A stretch of DNA of 64,000 bases from Thermoanaerobaculum sp. (lineage in GTDB: Bacteria > Acidobacteriota > Thermoanaerobaculia > Multivoradales > UBA5704), in the NCBI GenBank assembly GCA_021154885.1, contig JAJKHS010000142.1, forward strand, positions 54,793 to 118,792, in the 5' to 3' direction. Below are positions 28,065 through 35,940 of this stretch, in pieces (position 1 is the stretch's first letter; each line of letters begins with the position of its first letter). The position numbers were made by a program, and so were the translations under genes. Under the pieces are notes generated by a model. It had not been told where the DNA came from and did not search any database. It saw only the letters and a list, made by a program, of their open reading frames with translations.

Positions 28065-30365
28065 TCACGGACACGTCCCGAACGCCGACGAGTCCTGAAT
28101 CGGCCGAAAGGAGGTCCCCTGGGGATTGACGTAGGTCTTCGACGCTCCGGTCATCGTGTCCGTCACCGTGATGATGGTCTCCACGTCGGTGAGGCCGCCC
28201 GCGTAGACCCAGAACTTCTGGTTGAAGGAGCAGGCGTCGAGAACCTTGAGGACCATCTCCACGTTGCTGGCGCCGAAGAACCAGAAGTAGCCGGTATCGG
28301 CTGTCAGCGGCACGGCCTGGCCGGTGCCGGTCTGGCCATTCGCTGTCTTCCAGGTGACGTCCACGCGGAATCGATTGCCGGCGAGGCAGAGGCTCGTGGG
28401 ACCGGAGGCGCAGGTGCCCGCCTCGGCGATGGTTCGCGCGAGATCCTCGGCGGTCTTCTCGACGAAGCTCGCCGTCTCCGCCGCCGGGGCCGTGCTCGCC
28501 GCCGTGCCGCAGGTGGCGAAGGCCGCGGTGTCCTGGATGGGCTGGAAGGCCGTACCCTGCGGGTTGCGCCAGGTGCGGACGGAGCCGGTCGCGGTGTCGG
28601 TCACCGTGAGGTCCACCTGCACGTCCGTCAGGCCGCCGGCGAAGACCCAGAAGCGCTGGTTGAAGGTGCAGGCGTCGAGCACCTTGACCACGGCCTCCAC
28701 GTTGCTGGCGGCGAAAAACCAGAAGTAGCCCGTGTCGCCGGTGAGCGCCACGGCCTGGCCCGCGCCCGTGCGGCCGTCCGCGGTGCGCCAGGCCGCCTCC
28801 ACCTTGAAGCGGCGGTCAGCGAGACAGAGGCTCGTCCCGCCGGGGAAGCAGCCCGCCGGTCCCCCCGTCTGCAGGGTCACCCCCCTGTAGGGGGAACGGT
28901 CGTAGAGGCCGATGTACCAGGTCCCCTGCCGGGGCGCGGCGAGGGTCACCGACTCCGTGTTGCCGGCGGTGGCCGAGGAGGCGTCCCACTGCGCGGTCGT
29001 GGGCGGCGCCCCGAAGCGGACATAGAGATCGACGTCGCCTGTTCCTCCAGAAGTGGACAGCGTCAGCGGCGGCGCGCCGGCTCCCACGTCGAGCGTCCAG
29101 AGCACGAATTTTCCCGTCCGCCGGTCGGCCAGCCCGGAGAGCGCCACCCCCGGGTCGAACGCCGCCGTCGCCGCCTGGGAGCTGATCCAGTCCCCCCCGG
29201 CCTGCTTGGCATTCAAGTCGCCAAGGAGGCCGGGCTCGGTGTCGGTCGCCAGGGCGTTGTTGCGCAGATCGAGCCCGCCATTGTCGTCGAGGGTGAGGAG
29301 GGCCCCCAGCTCGAAGGGGACGGGACCGGTGAAACGGTTGTGATCCAGCCACAGGGTCTCGAGGTCTGGCATGTTGACGAACACGCCCGGGACGTTGCCG
29401 CCGAGCCGGTTCTCGCTCAGCAGCACGCCGACGAGCGCGGTGGCGTTCCCCAGCTCGGGCGGCACCGTGCCCGAGAGCTGGTCGCGCTGCAGGTTGAGGA
29501 ACATCAGGTTTGCGAGCTTGCCGAGATCCGGCGGGATGCGGCTGGTGAGCTGGTTGTCCGCCAGGCCGAGCTGCTCCAGGGCGGCGAGGTTTCCCAACTC
29601 GCGGGGGATGGCACCCGAGAGCTGATTCTCCCCGAGGTAGAGGGTCTGGAGACTGGCGAGGCGGCCCAGGTCGGGGGGGATCGCGCCGGAGAGGCCGTTG
29701 CCCGAGAGGTCCAGATAGTTGAGGGCGCCCAGGTTTCCGAGCTGCGGCGGCACCGCGCCAGTCAACTGGTTGGCTGACAGGTCCAGGATTTGCAGCCGGA
29801 CGAGATTGCCCAGCGACGCGGACAGCGGTCCGGAGAGGTGGTTGAACGGCAGCGAGAGGGTCTCCAGCAGGGCCAGGTTGGCCAGTTCGGACGGCAGCGG
29901 GCCGGAGAGCTGGTTGAGGCCGAGGCGAAGCGTGTGGAGATTGGCGAGGCGCCCGAGCTCGTGGGGAACCGCTCCGGTGAGAGAATTGCTCTCCGCCGCC
30001 AGCGACTGGAGGCCGCCGAGGTTCCCGATGGCCGCGGGCAGGCTGCCGGCGAGGCCGTTGTTGCCGAGAGAGAGCTGGGTAACCGTGGTCGCGGCGGGGT
30101 CGCAGGTCACGCCCGCCCAGGAGCACTCGGTGCCGGGTTTGCCGAGCCAGCCGTCATGGCTCGTCCACCCGGGCCCACCGGTGGCATTGTAGAGGGAGAC
30201 GAGAGCCGCGCGCTGGGCGGCAGGCACGGCGGCGCGGCACGGCACGGCGAAAGCCAGCAGCGACGAGAGTATCAGGACCGGGAAGGCGAGGGCGCACCTT
30301 CCCAGGAGAGCGGGCGAATGCGAAGCGGGCTTCAACGTCTCCTCCGGTGAATCGAGCCGTTCCAT
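28065..30365 (-). CDS. Secreted leucine-rich-repeat protein with PPC-like domain and two C-terminal repeated domains
   Basis: LVSLYNATGGPGWTSHDGWLG, many LxxLxLxxNxLxGxIPxxLGxL repeats; FKVEAAWRTADGRTG/FRVDVTWKTANGQTG repeats. Confidence 0.9.
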   Translation of the reverse strand: MERLDSPEETLKPASHSPALLGRCALAFPVLILSSLLAFAVPCRAAVPAAQRAALVSLYNATGGPGWTSHDGWLGKPGTECSWAGVTCDPAATTVTQLSLGNNGLAGSLPAAIGNLGGLQSLAAESNSLTGAVPHELGRLANLHTLRLGLNQLSGPLPSELANLALLETLSLPFNHLSGPLSASLGNLVRLQILDLSANQLTGAVPPQLGNLGALNYLDLSGNGLSGAIPPDLGRLASLQTLYLGENQLSGAIPRELGNLAALEQLGLADNQLTSRIPPDLGKLANLMFLNLQRDQLSGTVPPELGNATALVGVLLSENRLGGNVPGVFVNMPDLETLWLDHNRFTGPVPFELGALLTLDDNGGLDLRNNALATDTEPGLLGDLNAKQAGGDWISSQAATAAFDPGVALSGLADRRTGKFVLWTLDVGAGAPPLTLSTSGGTGDVDLYVRFGAPPTTAQWDASSATAGNTESVTLAAPRQGTWYIGLYDRSPYRGVTLQTGGPAGCFPGGTSLCLADRRFKVEAAWRTADGRTGAGQAVALTGDTGYFWFFAASNVEAVVKVLDACTFNQRFWVFAGGLTDVQVDLTVTDTATGSVRTWRNPQGTAFQPIQDTAAFATCGTAASTAPAAETASFVEKTAEDLARTIAEAGTCASGPTSLCLAGNRFRVDVTWKTANGQTGTGQAVPLTADTGYFWFFGASNVEMVLKVLDACSFNQKFWVYAGGLTDVETIITVTDTMTGASKTYVNPQGTSFRPIQDSSAFGTCP
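28070..28112. repeat. 43-bp direct repeat, copy 2 (3' end of LRR gene)
   Basis: 40/43 identical to 27038-27080; encodes SFRPIQDSSAFGTC(P*) of the intact LRR gene. Confidence 0.85.
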
Positions 30366-30403
30366 AAGAATATGTCAGACCCGGACAAACCGGAGGGAGC
30401 AGC

Positions 30404-30781
30404 CTGAAAGTCCTCCTCATCGAAGACAACCGTGACGCCGCCGAGACGCTCGGCGATCTGCTGCGGCTGTTCGGACACGAGATCGAGATCGCGCTCACCG
30501 GTCCGGCGGGCGTCGAAGCCGCCCGGCGCTTCCAGCCGGAGGTGATCCTCTGCGACATCGGCCTGCCCGGCATGGATGGCTACGCCGTGGCTCGCAGCCT
30601 GCGGGGGGAGCCGGCCACGAGCGGCGCGCACCTCATCGCCCTCACCGGCTACGGCCGCGAATCCGACCGCCGGCGCACCCGGGAGGCGGGCTTCGACCTC
30701 CACCTGGTCAAACCGGTGGAGCCGCTGGAGCTCAAACGTCTGCTCGAGGTCCACCGCTTGCAGGACGAGACGGACGCATGA
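30404..30781 (+). CDS. Response-regulator receiver domain, stand-alone
   Basis: LKVLLIEDNRDAAETLGDLLRLFG...VILCDIGLPGMDGYAVARSLR...ALTGYG...VKPVEP; no ATG/GTG seen near the domain start. Confidence 0.75.
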   Translation: MKVLLIEDNRDAAETLGDLLRLFGHEIEIALTGPAGVEAARRFQPEVILCDIGLPGMDGYAVARSLRGEPATSGAHLIALTGYGRESDRRRTREAGFDLHLVKPVEPLELKRLLEVHRLQDETDA

Positions 30782-31374
30782 ACCCGGGAGCGCTCCTCCA
30801 CCATTACGGTTACCTGGCCGTCTTCGCCGGCACCTTCCTGGAGGGCGAGACGATCCTCGTCCTGGCGGGCTTCTTCGCTTCGCGGGGCATCCTCTCGCTG
30901 CTCCCCGTGCTGGTCACCGCGGCCGCCGGGGCCTATGCCGGACACGTCTTCTGGTTCTGGCTGGGGCGCACCCAGGGGACCCGTCTGGTGCATCATTTCT
31001 CGCGTTTCGAACGGCAGATCGCGCGCAGCCTCGAGCTCGTCGAGCGCCATGGCGCCGGGGCGATCTTCCTCACCCAGTACCTCTATGGACTGCGGATCGC
31101 GTCCGCCATCGTCTTCGGCCTGTCGGCCATGAGCCCCCGGAAGTTCCTCTTCTACCAAGCGCTCAGTTGCGCCCTCTGGGCCACTCTCATCGGGCTGCTC
31201 GGATTCTTCTTCGGCCGGGCGGTGGAGCGGGTGCTCGGCCAGGCGGCGGCGGTCGAGAAGTACGCCCTGCTGTTCATCCTCCTCGTCGGGGGCGGCATCT
31301 TCCTCTACCATCGCCTGCGGGAGCGCCGGATGAAGCGGAATCAGCCGGCCGCCGCTCCCGCCCCCAGGGATTGA
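30778..31374 (+). CDS. DedA-family membrane protein
   Basis: YGYLAVFAGTFLEGETILVLAGFFASRG, FLTQYLYGLRIASAIVFGLSAM; ATGA overlap with REC gene. Confidence 0.9.
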   Translation: MNPGALLHHYGYLAVFAGTFLEGETILVLAGFFASRGILSLLPVLVTAAAGAYAGHVFWFWLGRTQGTRLVHHFSRFERQIARSLELVERHGAGAIFLTQYLYGLRIASAIVFGLSAMSPRKFLFYQALSCALWATLIGLLGFFFGRAVERVLGQAAAVEKYALLFILLVGGGIFLYHRLRERRMKRNQPAAAPAPRD

Positions 31375-31378
31375 AGCC

Positions 31379-32146
31379 ATGTACGTGATCGCCATCCACT
31401 TCGCGCCGGGAGCCGGCGAGGCCTTGGCCGCTCCTCTCGCCGAGGCCCTCGGCTGCACGCTCTACGAGGCGCGGGCGCGGGTGGGTGACCCGCAAGGGGG
31501 GCCGGCCATCGTCGCCCACTACGGCGAGATCGAGCCCGCCTGGGCCTGCGCCGGACGGCTGCGCGCCAATGGCATCGCTCCCCTCCTGATCACTCCGGAG
31601 GACGTGGAGTCGAACGCCGTCCGCTTTCAGGTGCGCGGCTTCACTCTCGACACCCTCAATGGCCAGACGCTCACGGTGGTGTCGCGCCGGGGGGAGACCG
31701 CCGAGGTCCCCTACCGCGAGCTCGACCTCTTCCTGCGCGGCACGCGCCTCGAGGAGCGGACGGAAGTGAAGACCACGGAGCAGCGGAAGTTCAGCGCCGG
31801 CCGCGCCATCCTCTCGGGGGGGCTGATGCTCACCAAGAAGACTCGCACCGTCGAGCAGGTGACGACGGAGGATCGGGACGACTTCGTGCAGCTCTACAGC
31901 GACGGCCGGCCGCCCTTGGTCTTCCACGCCTCCGGCCTCAACTACCAGTCGCTGGGCACCGCCCTCCAGCCCTCGGTGGCGGCGAACTTCGCGCAGCTCA
32001 TCGCACGGCTGCGCCAGGGCGCCCCCCAAGCCCTCTATGACGAGCGGCTGGCCAACCGCGCCGGCCGCGCCCGTGTCCTGGGTCCGCTCAAGGACCGGCA
32101 CCTGGACATCGCCGTCTCGCTGCTCGCCCGCGTGCTCAGAAGCTGA
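31379..32146 (+). CDS. Conserved hypothetical protein
   Basis: Complete ORF with good codon structure following DedA. Confidence 0.7.
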   Translation: MYVIAIHFAPGAGEALAAPLAEALGCTLYEARARVGDPQGGPAIVAHYGEIEPAWACAGRLRANGIAPLLITPEDVESNAVRFQVRGFTLDTLNGQTLTVVSRRGETAEVPYRELDLFLRGTRLEERTEVKTTEQRKFSAGRAILSGGLMLTKKTRTVEQVTTEDRDDFVQLYSDGRPPLVFHASGLNYQSLGTALQPSVAANFAQLIARLRQGAPQALYDERLANRAGRARVLGPLKDRHLDIAVSLLARVLRS

Positions 32147-32954
32147 GGACCACGGCCATCCCCGGCTGGTCGTGCGGCCCGAGGAGGGGCGCGACGGTGA
32201 GCCGGCGGCGCTCCTCGCCGTTGCGATGTACCACCGCCCGCCCTACCGCGGTGCCGATGAGCGCTCCGGCGGTGACGTCCGAAAGGAAGTGGGCCTGGTG
32301 GTGGACGCGGGCGAAGCCGACCAGCGCCGCGGAGCCGTAGGCCACTCCCTTGACCCAGCCGGAGTCGTACCGGGTCGCGATGACCGAGGCCACGGCGAAG
32401 GCTTCGGTCGCGTGCCCCGACGGGAAGGACGACGCGCCGCTGAACAGCTTGACGTCGAAGGTCTTGTCCGTATCCCGCGGGCGCTTGCGGCCGACGGCGA
32501 ATTTCAAGACCGGAGTGACGATGACGCCCGAGATCAGGCTCGCGATCACGCCGTCCTCTCCCACCGACCGGGCCCGCGCGTCGTCCCGGACGAGGCCGAC
32601 CAGGTAGAAGGAGCCGAGAACGCCAAGGGCACCGGCGGTACCGAAGGACTCGAAGTCCTTCGCGACCTGATCCGTCACGTGGTTGTGATCGCGCCGTTCC
32701 GCGTCGCGCACCGTGCGGTCCAGCAGCGCCGCGGCGCCGACGCCCGCCACGGCGAAGGAGAACCGCTCCCACTGCGGCCCGCGCCAGGAGAGCGGCGCGC
32801 CCAGCACGTCCCGCAGGTCGATCAGCACCAGATGGGGGAAGCTCGGGGGCTTCGCCTCCTGGCCGGTCTCCTGGCCACAGGAAGCAGTGGAGTGGGTCAG
32901 GAGTACGAGCAGGAACAGGACGCCGGCCGGCCGACGACACCAGGTGATCTTCAT
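32136..32954 (-). CDS. PAP2-family phosphatase
   Basis: KFAVGRKRP...SFPSGHATEAFA...ARVHHQAHFLSDVTAG motifs. Confidence 0.92.
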   Translation of the reverse strand: MKITWCRRPAGVLFLLVLLTHSTASCGQETGQEAKPPSFPHLVLIDLRDVLGAPLSWRGPQWERFSFAVAGVGAAALLDRTVRDAERRDHNHVTDQVAKDFESFGTAGALGVLGSFYLVGLVRDDARARSVGEDGVIASLISGVIVTPVLKFAVGRKRPRDTDKTFDVKLFSGASSFPSGHATEAFAVASVIATRYDSGWVKGVAYGSAALVGFARVHHQAHFLSDVTAGALIGTAVGRAVVHRNGEERRRLTVAPLLGPHDQPGMAVVLSF

Positions 32955-33042
32955 GGAAGCCCTCCCTTACGTGCCGCCGGCGGGTGGCAGCACCCTTGCA
33001 GTGTACATCTCATGCAGCACCCAACCGAAAGGAAGGAACATC

Positions 33043-33465
33043 ATGAACCTCAGACGCACCCTGATGATCGCTTGCACGGCCGGCTCGCTCCTGACCGCGG
33101 GCAGCCTTTTCGCCAGTCCGCAGTCCAAGACGACGCAGACCACCCAGACCACGACGACCACCCAGACCAAGCCCGCCGTGCGCTCGGACGTTCCGGCCGA
33201 CCTGGCCAAAGACGCCAAGATCAGCCTGGAAACGGCCCGCACCACCGCCCTCGCCAAGGTGCCGCACGGCGAGGTGCGCTCGGAGGAGCTCGAGAAGGAG
33301 CACGGCAAGCTGATCTACTCCTTCGACATCGCGGTGCCCGGCAAGTCGGGCATCCAGGAAGTCAACGTGAACGCGATCACCGGCAAGGTCATCGGCGTTC
33401 ATCACGAGAGCGCAAAGGACGAGAAGAAGGAGGCGGCGAAGGAGCACAAGCCTTCGGGCCGCTGA
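33043..33465 (+). CDS. Secreted PepSY-domain protein
   Basis: Signal peptide; ISLETARTTALAKVPHGEVRSEELEKEHGKLIYSFDIAVPGKSGIQEVNVNAITGKVI. Confidence 0.88.
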   Translation: MNLRRTLMIACTAGSLLTAGSLFASPQSKTTQTTQTTTTTQTKPAVRSDVPADLAKDAKISLETARTTALAKVPHGEVRSEELEKEHGKLIYSFDIAVPGKSGIQEVNVNAITGKVIGVHHESAKDEKKEAAKEHKPSGR

Positions 33466-33488
33466 GTCACCCTGACCTGACGACCTTG

Positions 33489-33530
33489 AGATCCCGGCCG
33501 GCCAAAATGGCAGACCGGGATCTTTCTTTC
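33489..33530 (+). terminator. Rho-independent-like terminator
   Basis: AGATCCCGG...CCGGGATCT stem followed by a T-rich tract after the PepSY gene. Confidence 0.65.
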
Positions 33531-33610
33531 TCCCTCTTTCTTGGAACTGTTGAGCGCACTATGCTACGGCCCCGAGGCCGCTCTACGACCCGCCTCTTGA
33601 ACCCGACCCT

Positions 33611-34837
33611 GTGAAAACCCCACGCGCGATTCCCGCCCTGCTGGCAGCCCTGCTCGCGTCCGCCGCGGCCCTGCACGGCCAGCAGCCAACGCCCGCTCCC
33701 CTGTCGCTGGACGAAGCCATGGAGATTGCCCTCGCGGCGAACCCGGGCCTCGCCGCGGCGCGGCTGGGCCGGGAGGAGGTGCGGGCACGGGTGGACGTGG
33801 CGCGCCAGCGGCCCAATCCGGACCTGGCGATCGAGGAGGCCAAGGACTTCCCGCGCGACTCGGCGACGCTCTCCCTGCCCATCGAGAGAGGGGCAAAACG
33901 GCAGCGCAGGATTCAAGTCGCGGAGGCCCAGGGGAGGACCGGCGAGGCGGAGCTCGCGCGCCTGCTGGCCACCACTCGCAACCAGGTGCGCCGCGCCTAC
34001 TTCGCCCTCTCGGCGGCGCAGCGGCGCGCGGCCGAGACGGCGGAGGTGCAGCGCCTGGCCGAGAGCGCCCGCGACGCCGCCCGCGCCCGCTTCGAGGCCG
34101 GCGACGTGCCCCGCCTCGACGCCCTGCAGGCCGAGCTGGCGGCGGCCCAGACGGCGAACGAGGCGGACAAGGCCCGCGGCCTCCTGGCGGGCGCCCGCGC
34201 CGATCTCAACGCGCTGCTCGCCCGGCCGCTCGACAGCCCGGTCACCGTGAGCACCGGGCTGGACGCCGGCCGAGTGCCGCCCATGGACGCGGCGGTTCGA
34301 CTGGCTCAGGCCTCCAGCACCGAGCTGGCTGTGCTCGACCTCGGGATCGCCGCGCAGCAGGCGCAGTTGGAGCTGGCGCGCGCCGAGACCGTCCGCGACG
34401 TGACCGCCGCCGCCGGGGTCACCCACTATTCCCCTCCCGACTTCACCTGGGGCTGGCGCGCGGCGCTCACCCTGACGCTGCCGGTCTTCAACCGCGGCCA
34501 GGCCCAGGTGCGCCTCGAACAAGCGACGCTGGCGCGGTTGCAGGCGGAGCGCGACGCCGCGGCGGCGCGAGTGCGGGGGGAGGTCGCCGCCGCCGCCGCC
34601 AATGCCGAGGTCCTGCGGCAGACGGTGCTGCGCTACCGCGACGAGATCCTCCCCCGGGCCGCGGAGGTGGAGCGCATGGCGGAGGACTCCTACCGCTCGG
34701 GCCAGACCGGTCTCGTGGCGCTGCTCCAGAGCTTGCAGTCCGTGCACGACCTGCGCCTCCAGGCGGTGCAGGCGGGGACTGACTATCAGAACGCGCTCGC
34801 CGACCTGGAGCGGGCGATCGGAGCGCCGCTGCCGTGA
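33611..34837 (+). CDS. TolC/CzcC-family outer-membrane efflux protein
   Basis: LSLDEAMEIALAANPGLAAARL...; second RND operon. Confidence 0.9.
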   Translation: MKTPRAIPALLAALLASAAALHGQQPTPAPLSLDEAMEIALAANPGLAAARLGREEVRARVDVARQRPNPDLAIEEAKDFPRDSATLSLPIERGAKRQRRIQVAEAQGRTGEAELARLLATTRNQVRRAYFALSAAQRRAAETAEVQRLAESARDAARARFEAGDVPRLDALQAELAAAQTANEADKARGLLAGARADLNALLARPLDSPVTVSTGLDAGRVPPMDAAVRLAQASSTELAVLDLGIAAQQAQLELARAETVRDVTAAAGVTHYSPPDFTWGWRAALTLTLPVFNRGQAQVRLEQATLARLQAERDAAAARVRGEVAAAAANAEVLRQTVLRYRDEILPRAAEVERMAEDSYRSGQTGLVALLQSLQSVHDLRLQAVQAGTDYQNALADLERAIGAPLP

Positions 34838-35940
34838 GAGTCCGCCCCCTTCCCATCCTCTGTCTAGCGCTGCTCGCCCTGCCGGCCTGCCACCAGGCAT
34901 CTCCCGAGGCGGTCAGCACCGTCCAGGCCGTGCCCGTCACCATGGCGCCGGCGATCTCCGGTCCCATCCGCCCCGTGGTCGCCGCCACCGGTCAGGTGAA
35001 GCCGGCGGCCGGGGCCGAATTCCTGGTCACTCCGCCGCAGGACGCCCGCATCGCGGAGCTGACGAAGGCGGTGGGCGACCGGGTGCGCCGCGGCGAGCTG
35101 CTGGTCCGTTTCCAGATCCCCAGCCTGGAGGCGGACGCCGCCGCCAGGCGCTCGGACCTGGCGCGGGCCGAAGCGCAGCTCAAGACGGCGCAGCAGAACG
35201 TCACCCGCCTCTCCGGCCTGTTCCAGCGCGGCATCGCCGCCCGCAAAGAGGTGGAGGACGCCCAGCGCGACCTCGCCCTGGCGGAGGCGACCGTCGCCGA
35301 AGCCCGGAGCACCACGTCCGCCGCCGGCCAGCTCGCCGGGCGCGAGGTGGTGCGGGCGCCCTTCGACGGCGTCGTCATCGCCCGGTCGCACCAGGTGGGA
35401 GACCTCGTCTCCGCCGGCGGCCCGGACCCGCTCCTGCGCGTCATCGATCCTGCACGGCTGCAGGTCGAGGCCGCGGTGCCCGCGGTCGACCTGGGCCGCG
35501 TCGCGGTGGGCAACCCGGCGCGGGTGCGCGGCGCCAGCTTCCCGGACGAGCAGGCCCGGGTCATCGCCCGGCCGCCGTCCGTCGATCCGGCGAGCGGCAC
35601 CGCCCTGGTGCGGCTGGCCTTCGACTCGCCCACGCGCCGGCCGGCCGGGCTGGCGGCGGAAGTCGAGGTCTACGGCGAGGAGCACCGCGCCGCCGTCCTG
35701 GTCTCCGCCGACGCCCTGGTGCAGGAGGGGACGGCGAGCTACGTGTTCGTGGTCGACGGCCAGAAGAAGGCTCACCGCCGCGAAGTCAAGGTCGGCGTGG
35801 TGGCGGGCGGCCAAGCCGAGATCCTCTCCGGCGTCAAGGCCGGCGAGTCGGTCGTCGTACGCGGCCAGACAGCCCTGCCGGACGGCGCCACCGTTGAAGC
35901 GACGGAGCCAGTGGAACCGGCGGCGGAGCCCGCGAAGTGA
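34834..35940 (+). CDS. RND efflux periplasmic adaptor
   Basis: Lipobox; GREVVRAPFDGVVIARSHQVGDLVSAG. Confidence 0.9.
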   Translation: MRVRPLPILCLALLALPACHQASPEAVSTVQAVPVTMAPAISGPIRPVVAATGQVKPAAGAEFLVTPPQDARIAELTKAVGDRVRRGELLVRFQIPSLEADAAARRSDLARAEAQLKTAQQNVTRLSGLFQRGIAARKEVEDAQRDLALAEATVAEARSTTSAAGQLAGREVVRAPFDGVVIARSHQVGDLVSAGGPDPLLRVIDPARLQVEAAVPAVDLGRVAVGNPARVRGASFPDEQARVIARPPSVDPASGTALVRLAFDSPTRRPAGLAAEVEVYGEEHRAAVLVSADALVQEGTASYVFVVDGQKKAHRREVKVGVVAGGQAEILSGVKAGESVVVRGQTALPDGATVEATEPVEPAAEPAK

